Source of the DNA: an uncultured Lachnospiraceae bacterium
GTDB taxonomy: Bacteria; Bacillota; Clostridia; Lachnospirales; Lachnospiraceae
Assembly (NCBI GenBank): GCA_910579325.1
Contig: CAJTTU010000028.1
Location: 1-7,038 of the forward strand
Direction of reading: 5' to 3'
Length of the DNA stretch: 7,038 bases
The notes below the pieces were generated by a model. The model had not been told where the DNA came from, searched no databases, and worked only from the letters and a program-made list of their open reading frames with translations. A program made the translations under genes and the position numbers. Of the stretch, positions 1 to 5,612 are shown one piece after another (within the stretch, counting starts at the first letter, position 1; each line of letters begins with the position of its first letter).

Positions 1-64
1 CATATGCTGAGAGATCTACAGTTTTATAGTTGATTTGTTTCAATATGTCTATTGGGAACTTTGC

Positions 65-112
65 CCCATATAACTATTCGTTAAAGTTGAGTTTTGCGAA
101 TAGTTATATGGG
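65..112. repeat. Perfect 16-bp inverted repeat, unknown role
   Basis: The arms at 65-80 (CCCATATAACTATTCG) and 97-112 are exact reverse complements, separated by a 16-base spacer. In RNA this would be a long stable hairpin. No T-run follows either arm on either strand, so it is not a standard rho-independent terminator. It lies about 45 bases before the probable glmS promoter. It could be the terminator or mRNA-end hairpin of a gene left of the window, a regulator binding site, or a remnant of a small mobile repeat. The sequence alone does not decide between these. The repeat itself is certain; its function is unknown. Confidence 0.85.
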
Positions 113-154
113 ACTGACATGAACCTGCCAACCGCTTCCATTTCGTGTAAACAC

Positions 155-186
155 TTGACCTTTCCCTCATATAATGTTATTATAAT
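155..186 (+). promoter_or_regulatory. Probable glmS promoter (sigma-A type)
   Basis: TTGACC at 155-160 matches the -35 consensus at five of six positions. With a 17-base spacer the -10 would be TATTAT at 178-183. An overlapping perfect TATAAT at 181-186 has a longer, 20-base spacer. Transcription would begin near 190-195, about 50 bases before the ribozyme cleavage site, so the full ribozyme would be in the transcript. This is the best promoter-like pair upstream of the ribozyme. Confidence 0.6.
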
Positions 187-239
187 GGCGTTTGCGGAAA
201 AGGAGGCTGTAATTGGAAAATTGAATATGGAGAATAAAA

Positions 240-378
240 AGCGCCAGCGCCTTTTTTGAACGGACGGTTAGAATAAAAAAGGATGACGAGGTGGAGAGCA
301 ATCGAAAATTCGGCGGATACTCTCCCGTACGGATTTCCAGGTACGAGATATATTGACAAATATGCGGGTAATCGCAAA
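240..378 (+). ncRNA. glmS ribozyme (glucosamine-6-phosphate-activated)
   Basis: This is a self-cleaving ribozyme and riboswitch in the glmS leader. Glucosamine-6-phosphate serves as its catalytic cofactor, and in Bacillus the cleaved mRNA is degraded, which lowers GlmS synthesis. The conserved landmarks appear in order. The cleavage motif A|GCGCC is at 240-245, with the cut expected between 240 and 241. P1 pairs 250-257 (CCTTTTTT) with 275-282 (AAAAAAGG). The hallmark GACGAGGTGG is at 285-294. ATCGA at 301-305 and TCGGCGGAT at 310-318 form the core, where GGCG (312-315) can pair with CGCC (242-245) as P2.2. P3 pairs GGAGAG (293-298) with CTCTCC (320-325), and P4 pairs CGTAC (326-330) with GTACG (341-345). 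GACAAA at 355-360 resembles the conserved 3' part. The 3' boundary is approximate. P1 is short and rich in A-U pairs, and the AGCGCC motif is immediately repeated at 246-251. Confidence 0.95.
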
Positions 379-579
379 ACAAATACAATATAGCTGGAAT
401 GAAGCATTCATTTGGCATAATATATGTACGATATAATATATTATACATATTTTTCTAAATCAATGCAAAGAAATATATATGCGCATTATAAAAATTTTGC
501 GCAACAAGTTTCATAATTTCGTAATTCATTATGTACTTTGAAAATTTAAAATATTGAATAAAAAGGAGACAGAACATAT
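379..579 (+). other. AT-rich glmS 5' leader downstream of the ribozyme
   Basis: About 200 bases separate the ribozyme core from the glmS start, and I see no gene here. The stretch is strongly AT-rich. It includes a small hairpin in which TGCGCA at 480-485 pairs with TGCGCA at 498-503 around a 12-base loop. It ends in a clear ribosome binding site, AAGGAG at 563-568, 11 bases before the ATG. After ribozyme cleavage this would be the body of the 5' end of the remaining message. A TTGGCA/TATAAT-like pair at 412-437 has only a 14-base spacer and is not convincing as a second promoter. Confidence 0.6.
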
Positions 580-2400
580 ATGTGTGGAATTATTGGATAT
601 ACCGGTAACCTTGACGCAAAGGAAGTTTTGCTGAAAGGGCTTTCCCAGCTGGAATACAGAGGTTATGACAGCGCCGGAATTGCTCTGGAGGACGGAAAAG
701 GCGACGTTTCTTTATATAAGCAGGTGGGCCAGGTGGCAAACCTGAAAGAGGTCTGCCAGAATGCGGGGATTCCCCTCTCCCACTGCGGAATCGGCCATAC
801 CAGATGGGCGACCCACGGCGGCGTCACGGAGCAGAACGCCCATCCCCATCAGGCCGGAAAGGTTACCCTGATCCATAATGGAATTATTGAGAATTATCAT
901 GAGCTTACGGACACATATCACCTTCAGGGACAGTTAGTATCGGAAACTGACACAGAGGTTGCCGCGCAGGTGATCGATCATTTTTATGACGGAGACCCGT
1001 TAAAAGCGATTCACAGCGCATTGGAGGTTCTGAAAGGCTCTTTCGCTTTCTGCATTTTATTCGCAGATATCCCTGAGCGGATTTACTGCGTCAGAAATGT
1101 CAGCCCCCTTGTGGCGGCCATGTCGGAACAGGGCGCTTTTGTCGCTTCCGATTTGACGGCGCTCATCTCCTATTCCAGCAGCTATTTTATTGTTCCGGAA
1201 TATCATATTATGGTGATGGAGAAAGATCACATTACTCTGTTGGATGAGCAAAATCAGCCGGTAAAACCGGAAATGCTGGAAGTAAACTGGGATGTGGAAT
1301 CGGCCCAGAAAGGCGGATACCCTTTCTATATGCTGAAAGAAATCCACGAACAGCCGGAGGCGATTCGTAAAACGGTATTGCCCAGAATCAAAGACGGGCT
1401 GCCTGATTTTGAGCAGGAACAGATCCCTGACAGTTTATTCAGGAACTGTCAAAATATTGCGATTGTCGCCTGCGGTACCGCCATGTATGCCGGTATGGTG
1501 GGCAAGGCGCTGATGGAGCCCATGCTGCGGATTCCGGTTTCTGTGAATATTGCGTCAGAGTTCAGATATGAACAGCCGCTGGCGGATGAAAAAACGCTGG
1601 TAATCGTAATCAGCCAGTCAGGAGAAACCATCGATACCCTCGCCGCTCTCCGTCTGGCGAAAAACCTGGGAGCGCCGGTTTTGTCGGTTGTAAATGTGAA
1701 AGGCTCCACGATTGCCAGGGAAAGCGATTATGTGCTGTACACCCACGCAGGTCCTGAAATCGCCGTGGCCAGCACAAAAGCTTATGCCGTGCAGCTGGCT
1801 TCCATGTATTTGATTGCATGCAGGATGTCTTTCGTCAGAGGCAGATATACGGTTCAGGAAGGAAAGGCATTTATCGAAAATCTGTTGTCCTGTGTTCCGG
1901 CCATTGAAAAAATCCTGGAACAGACCGATGAGATTGAAAAGGCTGCGCATCATATTAAGGCTGCGTCTGACACCTATTTTATTGGCCGGGGACTGGATTA
2001 TGCCTATTCGCTGGAGGGCGCTCTGAAGCTGAAGGAAATTTCTTATATTCATGCCGAAGCCTATGCGGCCGGGGAACTGAAACACGGCACCATCGCTCTC
2101 ATTGAGGAAAACACGCCGGTGGTTGCTTTTGCCACCCAGAGCCATGTGTTCCAGAAAACCATCTCCAACATCCGGGAAGTTCGGGCCAGAGGAGCTTATG
2201 TAATCCTGATCACGAAGGAATCAGCCGAGATACCGGAAGGAATCTGTGATATCCATTTTACGGTGGACGCGAAAAACGATCAGTTTACCGGTCTTCCCAC
2301 CGTCGTTATTTTACAGCTGCTGGCTTACTATACTTCTCTTTCCAAAGGGCTTGACGTGGATAAGCCCAGGAATCTGGCAAAATCGGTAACAGTAGAATAA
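580..2400 (+). CDS. glmS: Glutamine-fructose-6-phosphate aminotransferase (isomerizing)
   Basis: This cytoplasmic enzyme converts fructose-6-phosphate and glutamine to glucosamine-6-phosphate and glutamate, the first committed step toward UDP-GlcNAc, peptidoglycan and teichoic acid precursors. The 606 residues match the usual length. The N-terminal class II glutaminase domain (about 1-220) begins MCGIIGYTG, with Cys2 as the nucleophile exposed after Met removal. It carries RGYDSAG (27-33), HTRWATHG (73-80), NGIIENY (100-106) and SETDTE (121-126). Two SIS sugar-isomerase domains follow, with ACGT (297-300), SQSGET (345-350), GPEIAVASTKAY (391-402), KLKEISYIHAEAY (483-495) and GELKHGTIALI (498-508). 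The conserved C-terminal tail DKPRNLAKSVTVE (594-606) is intact. The start is fixed by Cys2 and by AAGGAG 11 bases upstream. The glmS ribozyme in the leader independently confirms the identity. The gene is monocistronic, with a terminator 38 bases after the stop. Confidence 0.99.
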   Translation: MCGIIGYTGNLDAKEVLLKGLSQLEYRGYDSAGIALEDGKGDVSLYKQVGQVANLKEVCQNAGIPLSHCGIGHTRWATHGGVTEQNAHPHQAGKVTLIHNGIIENYHELTDTYHLQGQLVSETDTEVAAQVIDHFYDGDPLKAIHSALEVLKGSFAFCILFADIPERIYCVRNVSPLVAAMSEQGAFVASDLTALISYSSSYFIVPEYHIMVMEKDHITLLDEQNQPVKPEMLEVNWDVESAQKGGYPFYMLKEIHEQPEAIRKTVLPRIKDGLPDFEQEQIPDSLFRNCQNIAIVACGTAMYAGMVGKALMEPMLRIPVSVNIASEFRYEQPLADEKTLVIVISQSGETIDTLAALRLAKNLGAPVLSVVNVKGSTIARESDYVLYTHAGPEIAVASTKAYAVQLASMYLIACRMSFVRGRYTVQEGKAFIENLLSCVPAIEKILEQTDEIEKAAHHIKAASDTYFIGRGLDYAYSLEGALKLKEISYIHAEAYAAGELKHGTIALIEENTPVVAFATQSHVFQKTISNIREVRARGAYVILITKESAEIPEGICDIHFTVDAKNDQFTGLPTVVILQLLAYYTSLSKGLDVDKPRNLAKSVTVE

Positions 2401-2437
2401 ATCATTGCCGTATATCGTTTTCTTTCAATGTTTTTGC

Positions 2438-2480
2438 ATGCCGGTATCGTCCATATCGCTGGTTGATACCGGCATTTTCT
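2438..2480 (+). terminator. Rho-independent terminator of glmS
   Basis: TGCCGGTATC (2439-2448) pairs perfectly with GATACCGGCA (2465-2474), and an extra A-T pair extends the base. The loop is 16 bases. The stem is followed by TTTTCTGT on the plus strand. It begins 38 bases after the glmS stop codon, as expected for a single-gene unit. Confidence 0.88.
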
Positions 2481-2555
2481 GTATCACAGGAAAGTTTGCC
2501 TATTATTTACCACACTACGACATCTTTCTAATAAATTAAATAATACAATAATTTA

Positions 2556-2572
2556 TTAATGATAATCATTAA
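2556..2572. promoter_or_regulatory. Palindromic operator-like site resembling a Fur box
   Basis: TTAATGATAATCATTAA is a perfect palindrome around a central A at 2564. Aligned to the classic 19-bp Fur consensus (GATAATGATAATCATTATC) it agrees at 15 of 19 positions, including an unbroken core AATGATAATCATTA. It ends 7 bases before the -35 box of the DUF2975 operon. Fur-family repressors bind such 7-1-7 or 6-1-6 dyads. The background is very AT-rich, so chance resemblance is possible, and no Fur-family or iron-uptake gene is visible here. The palindrome is a direct observation; its function is inference. Confidence 0.4.
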
Positions 2573-2579
2573 ATAATTA

Positions 2580-2608
2580 TTGACATAATAGAATCACTCT
2601 GCTATCAT
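2580..2608 (+). promoter_or_regulatory. Promoter of the DUF2975-HTH operon
   Basis: A perfect TTGACA at 2580-2585 is followed after exactly 17 bases by TATCAT at 2603-2608, which matches the -10 consensus at five of six positions. Transcription would start near 2615, leaving a leader of about 70 bases before the ATG at 2685. Two dyads, 2529-2558 and 2556-2572, lie immediately upstream. Confidence 0.75.
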
Positions 2609-2684
2609 AAAGGTATATGGAATAAACATTTAAGCCATAAAAACAAAACATAAAACAGGAAAAAGGTTACGAGGTGATCGGTTT

Positions 2685-3314
2685 ATGAAATTAATCCAGA
2701 CACTCCTGAATGAACGGTACGCAAGACTTGCCGCCCGGTTTATGAAACTGGTCTGCTATCTCGCAATGCTGATTCTTATGCTGACCCTGGCTCTGAGTCT
2801 GATGGGACGGCAGGCTTTTCGCTTTCACTCGCCCGCAGGAATTTATGATACCGCGATCTATGCAGAAGAAACTCATGATCCGGCTTCACGCAGTCTGATC
2901 GTACACACGAATGACGATATCTATGTACACACAACGAATGACGACGGGAAAATCGACCTGACGATTCAAATCGGGATTTCCGTGATGTTTGCTGTCAGCG
3001 TCCTGCCTCTGATACTTGCGTTCTGGTTTTTAAGCCGTGTGTTTTCCAACGTCAGTAAAGGACAGATTTTCACGGAACAAAATGCGGTCTGTTTACTTTA
3101 TTACGGTTTGCTGCAATTGTTCGCGGCTCTTTTTACGCCGTTTATCAAATTGTTCATTTGCTGTCTCGTCAATCTTTTTTCAGACGATCGAATCGCCATT
3201 GCCACAGGAAAAGACATATTGGGCGGAATGCTTCCAAGCGTTGCTTTTCTCGTAGCCGCATATATTATTCACTACGGAATACATTTACAGGATGAGGCGG
3301 ACCATACCTTATGA
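2685..3314 (+). CDS. DUF2975 family integral membrane protein
   Basis: This 209-residue protein has four predicted membrane helices: about 21-41, 95-117, 137-165 and 181-201. A polar, Asp/His-rich loop (about 42-94) between helices 1 and 2 is probably outside the cell. The segment SRVFSNVSKGQIFTEQN (117-133), after helix 2, matches the 'G-x-[IP]-F' region typical of DUF2975 proteins such as B. subtilis YoaS. The molecular function of the family is unknown. The start ATG is supported by GAGGTGAT at 2671-2678, six bases upstream. Its stop codon overlaps the start of the next gene (ATGA), implying translational coupling with the small HTH protein. The YoaS/YozG-like pairing recurs in Firmicutes and suggests that the membrane protein and the regulator act together. 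The family call rests on topology, the loop motif and the neighbour, not on a database match. Confidence 0.82.
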   Translation: MKLIQTLLNERYARLAARFMKLVCYLAMLILMLTLALSLMGRQAFRFHSPAGIYDTAIYAEETHDPASRSLIVHTNDDIYVHTTNDDGKIDLTIQIGISVMFAVSVLPLILAFWFLSRVFSNVSKGQIFTEQNAVCLLYYGLLQLFAALFTPFIKLFICCLVNLFSDDRIAIATGKDILGGMLPSVAFLVAAYIIHYGIHLQDEADHTL

Positions 3315-3562
3315 TTATTATTCGTCTTGACAGAGTTTTGGCAGACCGAAAAATGCGATTAAACGATCTTGCGGCACAGGTCGGGATATCGAATGTCAAT
3401 CTTTCATATTTGAAAACAGGAAAAGTAAAAGCTGTTCGTTTCAGTACGCTGAACGCCATTTGCAAGGTTCTGAAATGCCAGCCCGGCGATATCCTTGAAT
3501 ATGCCGAGGATGAAGATGAAGAAGATGGTAAAATGAATGATGATGAACCGCAAATAAATTAA
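3311..3562 (+). CDS. Small Cro/CI-type HTH transcriptional regulator (YozG-like)
   Basis: This 83-residue protein is made almost entirely of one XRE-family DNA-binding domain. The helix-turn-helix spans about residues 17-38 (LNDLAAQVGISNVNLSYLKT), followed by the typical RFSTLNAICKVLKCQPGDILEY scaffold (43-64), which is characteristic of the HTH_26/YozG group. The C-terminal tail (65-83) is strongly acidic and probably disordered. There is no sensor or dimerisation domain. Its ATG overlaps the DUF2975 stop by four bases, so the two genes are co-transcribed and probably translationally coupled. By analogy with the yoaS-yozG type of pair, it may regulate its own operon. The dyads around 2529-2572 are candidate operators, but nothing in the sequence proves this. 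A terminator follows directly. Confidence 0.9.
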   Translation: MIIIRLDRVLADRKMRLNDLAAQVGISNVNLSYLKTGKVKAVRFSTLNAICKVLKCQPGDILEYAEDEDEEDGKMNDDEPQIN

Positions 3563-3570
3563 AAAATTTC

Positions 3571-3620
3571 AAAGCGGCGTTCCAACTCTCCCACTGCAGA
3601 AGATAAAGAACGCCGCTTTT
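3571..3620. terminator. Bidirectional rho-independent terminator between convergent genes
   Basis: AAAGCGGCGTTC (3571-3582) pairs perfectly with GAACGCCGCTTT (3608-3619), a 12-bp stem with a 25-base loop. On the plus strand the stem ends in TTTT. On the minus strand it is followed by GAAATTTTTTAATT, a stronger U-run. It therefore can end both the HTH operon, whose stop is 9 bases away, and the kinase-like gene from the right, whose stop is about 50 bases away. The loop is longer than usual. Confidence 0.85.
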
Positions 3621-3670
3621 GTCATATTCGATGAAATTTAACGATACAATCGAACTTCTTTATAATCAAA

Positions 3671-4294
3671 TCACTGGAATCTTCTCTTAATCAGCTCCAC
3701 CAGAAAGTCCGCCGTGCCTTCATGTCCCAGCATACTGCTGTTGATACAGATATCGTAACTCTTCGAGCTTCCCCACCTCTTATCGGCATAGTAATTATAG
3801 TAGCTGGCCCGGCTTTTATCTGTCTTCACCATAAATTCCTTTGCCTTGTTCAGCGGCAGCTTATAATACTCCATCAGATAATTCAGCTTATCATCCAGTT
3901 CCCCATGTATGAACACGGTGGTTACGCCGGGACGATCGGCCAGAGCGTAATCGGCGCACCGGCCGACGATTACGCAGGACTCCTCTTCCGCTATCTTTTT
4001 AATCGCGTCAAACTGCGCCAGGAACACTTTCTGATTCAGGGGCATATCCAGAAAACTGGTGTTATTATATCCCATAGAGTATGTGTCTGTTACGAGGGAA
4101 TATAAAAAGGAATTTGTCGGCTTTTCATCATGAAATTCAAAAATTTCTTCACACAGACCACTGTTTTTCGCGGCGACAGCCAACAGTTCCTTATCATAAA
4201 ATTTAATATCCAGCTTTTGGGCAATCAGCTCGCCGATATGTTTTCCGCCGCTGCCGCTCTCACGTCCAATTGTTATAATGATTTTTTTATCCAT
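3671..4294 (-). CDS. Cytidylate kinase-like family protein (P-loop)
   Basis: This 207-residue protein matches the Cytidylate_kin2 group of P-loop proteins, common in Clostridia. It opens with a beta strand and nucleotide-binding loop, KIIITIGRESGSGGKHIG (4-21). This loop departs from the strict GxxxxGK[ST] pattern, with Glu at the first Gly position and His after Lys, as is usual in the family. FYDKELL (32-38) corresponds to the family's FYDKELI motif. CVIVGRCADY (107-116) and the basic region DKSRASYYNYYADKRWG (159-175), followed by YDICINSS (180-187), correspond to the lid and conserved C-terminal motifs. The role is presumed to be nucleotide or other small-molecule phosphorylation; the actual substrate is not established for this group, and it is distinct from Cmk. 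AGGAGG at 4303-4308, eight bases upstream of the ATG, fixes the start. It has its own promoter and shares the convergent terminator at 3571-3620. Confidence 0.88.
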   Translation of the reverse strand: MDKKIIITIGRESGSGGKHIGELIAQKLDIKFYDKELLAVAAKNSGLCEEIFEFHDEKPTNSFLYSLVTDTYSMGYNNTSFLDMPLNQKVFLAQFDAIKKIAEEESCVIVGRCADYALADRPGVTTVFIHGELDDKLNYLMEYYKLPLNKAKEFMVKTDKSRASYYNYYADKRWGSSKSYDICINSSMLGHEGTADFLVELIKRRFQ

Positions 4295-4346
4295 ACGAAC
4301 AACCTCCTCCGCAGCATACCAAAGATGTTTGCTGTACTTTGGGTAT

Positions 4347-4375
4347 AGTATAGCACATTTTTTTGATAATTCCCA
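4347..4375 (-). promoter_or_regulatory. Extended -10 promoter of the kinase-like gene
   Basis: Reading the minus strand, TGCTATACT places TATACT at 4352-4347 with the TGn extension. The -35 (TGGGAA at 4375-4370, 17-base spacer) is weak, as is common for extended -10 promoters. Transcription would start near 4340. The leader contains an imperfect inverted repeat, ATACCAAAG (4316-4324) against CTTTGGGTAT (4337-4346) with one extra base. It covers the start point and abuts the -10, so it could be an operator or a 5' mRNA hairpin. Confidence 0.55.
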
Positions 4376-4410
4376 TATTTTTTGCCGAATTTGTAAAAAT
4401 TTATGACTTA

Positions 4411-5349
4411 TTAAGAAGATTTTCCTTCCATCCGTTCCACAACCGACGCAAAATACTCTGGCAGCGGCGCCTCAAACTCCATATATTCTTTCGTCGACGG
4501 ATGAACAAAACCGAATACCCTGGCATGCAGCGTCTGCCCCGACAGTGTAACACCCATGCATTTCATGGGATTCGGATCAGGGCCGTACACGCAATCTCCC
4601 AGCAGCGGATGGTTTCGATGGGACATATGGACACGGATCTGATGAGTACGCCCGGTTTCCAGCCGACATTCTACCATGGCATATCTCTCCCACTGCCGCA
4701 AAACTTTATAGTGGGTGACGGCCTCCTTGCCGTTGGTCCTGTTTACGGCCATTTTCATCCTGTCGTGGGGATTTCTGCCCACCGGGGCGTCAATTGTTCC
4801 CGTTTCCTCCTGAAACCGTCCGTGTACAATCGCCTGATACCGCCGGGTAATGGAATGAACTTTCAGCTGTTCGGCGATACAGGCATGGGCCTGGTCATTT
4901 TTGCAGACAATCAGAAGCCCCGAGGTATCCTTATCGATCCGGTGAACAATTCCGGGGCGCATCACGCCGTTGATCCCTGACAGACTGTCCCGGCAGTGAT
5001 ACATCAGTCCGTTTACCAGCGTGCCGGAATAATGACCCGCCGCCGGATGCACCACCATCCCTTTGGGCTTATTTACCAGAATCACATCCTGATCTTCATA
5101 GATAATATCCAGCGGAATATCCTCCGGCAATATTTCCGGAACAATGGCATCCGGCACTGAAAATGAAATCTCATCCTGGGCTGCCAGCCGGCAGCTGCTC
5201 TTTTCAGGACGGCCGTTCACCAGCACGTGCCCCTCTTTTAACAGCTTTTGGATATATGACCTGGACAGATCCTCGCACTGCTTTGCCAGATATTTATCCA
5301 GCCGCTCCGACTCCCATGCATCCTCCGCCTTAAAATACAGCTGCTTCAA
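4411..5349 (-). CDS. RluD-family 23S rRNA pseudouridine synthase
   Basis: This enzyme isomerises uridine to pseudouridine in structured RNA, most probably 23S rRNA. From the chosen start it has 312 residues, a normal length. An S4 RNA-binding domain occupies about 16-66 (RLDKYLAKQ, SRSYIQKLLKEGHVLVNG). The catalytic domain contains NKPKGMVVHP (93-102), the signature HRIDKDTSG (136-144) with Asp139 as catalytic residue, ETGRTHQIRVH (231-241) and QTLHA (272-276). I chose TTG at 5349-5347 because GGTGGAG (5363-5357) lies seven bases upstream and because the family usually begins about 15 residues before RLD. A longer reading from another TTG at 5406 gives 331 residues but has only a weak AAGG before it. 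The exact target (RluD-type 1911/1915/1917 or another site) cannot be told from sequence, so no symbol is given. No clear terminator follows; read-through into the kinase-like gene is possible. Confidence 0.93.
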   Translation of the reverse strand: MKQLYFKAEDAWESERLDKYLAKQCEDLSRSYIQKLLKEGHVLVNGRPEKSSCRLAAQDEISFSVPDAIVPEILPEDIPLDIIYEDQDVILVNKPKGMVVHPAAGHYSGTLVNGLMYHCRDSLSGINGVMRPGIVHRIDKDTSGLLIVCKNDQAHACIAEQLKVHSITRRYQAIVHGRFQEETGTIDAPVGRNPHDRMKMAVNRTNGKEAVTHYKVLRQWERYAMVECRLETGRTHQIRVHMSHRNHPLLGDCVYGPDPNPMKCMGVTLSGQTLHARVFGFVHPSTKEYMEFEAPLPEYFASVVERMEGKSS

Positions 5350-5356
5350 ACCTGCG

Positions 5357-5363
5357 CTCCACC
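5357..5363 (-). promoter_or_regulatory. Ribosome binding site deciding the TTG start of the pseudouridine synthase
   Basis: On the minus strand GGTGGAG at 5363-5357 is followed by seven bases and then TTG at 5349-5347. This is a much better Shine-Dalgarno arrangement than that of the upstream TTG at 5406-5404, and it gives an N-terminus (MKQLYFKAEDAWESERLDKY) of typical length for the family. Confidence 0.6.
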
Positions 5364-5444
5364 CTTCTGTCTTTATGTATTCTAAATCCCCACTTACAAT
5401 ATGCAATTTCTAAAAACCTTGCTCTGCGGCGGCTTCTTTCATCC

Positions 5445-5473
5445 AGTTTATCACAGATGAAAAAAGATGACAA
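5445..5473 (-). promoter_or_regulatory. Putative promoter of the pseudouridine synthase gene
   Basis: On the minus strand TTGTCA at 5473-5468 matches the -35 consensus at five of six positions. It is followed after 17 bases by TAAACT at 5450-5445, which matches the -10 consensus at four of six. The -35 starts right at the end of the T-run of the upstream gene's terminator, so termination of the sigma/anti-sigma unit and initiation of this gene would be nearly contiguous. Confidence 0.45.
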
Positions 5474-5534
5474 GAAAAAGGGACATCCAAGCCGCATCCT
5501 GCATCCTTACAAACACATCTTTAATGTCCCTTTT
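5474..5534 (-). terminator. Rho-independent terminator of the sigma/anti-sigma operon
   Basis: AAAAGGGACAT (5476-5486) and ATGTCCCTTTT (5524-5534) form a perfect 11-bp stem around a long 37-base loop. On the minus strand the stem is followed by a T-rich run (TTTTTCTTG), appropriate for transcripts of the anti-sigma gene that ends at 5613. On the plus strand the stem ends in TTTTC, but no plus-strand gene is nearby. Confidence 0.75.
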
Positions 5535-5612
5535 CAGCATCATTTCTCTAAATTTTCAATTTTGAAAAAACGAATCCTTCCGCCTGCTTATGAGTTGTTT
5601 CTGCCCCAACTC

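Noticed and set aside
412..437. A second promoter for glmS downstream of the ribozyme (TTGGCA and TATAAT)
   Set aside because: The spacer is 14 bases, too short. In such AT-rich DNA a TATAAT match is expected by chance, and a promoter here would bypass the ribozyme.
167..448. Two overlapping minus-strand open frames in the glmS leader
   Set aside because: They cross the ribozyme core, which explains the conserved bases, and have no convincing ribosome binding site or protein features.
1618..2145. A 175-codon open frame on the minus strand inside glmS
   Set aside because: It lies wholly inside the conserved SIS-domain coding region of glmS, with no motif and no promoter; it is a byproduct of the other strand.
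3722..4105. A 127-codon plus-strand open frame over the kinase-like gene
   Set aside because: The minus-strand protein has clear family motifs over the same bases; the plus-strand reading has none.
4376..4410. Possible terminator after the pseudouridine synthase gene
   Set aside because: Only weak A/T pairing is visible and no GC stem precedes a T-run on the minus strand.
4363..4980. A 205-codon open frame on the plus strand
   Set aside because: It lies opposite the conserved pseudouridine synthase, has no recognisable motifs or ribosome binding site, and reads as a low-complexity mirror of the real gene.
5548..5563. TTTTCAATTTTGAAAA palindrome after the anti-sigma gene as a terminator
   Set aside because: It is almost pure A/T with no room for a proper loop. 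The GC-containing hairpin at 5476-5534 is the better terminator.
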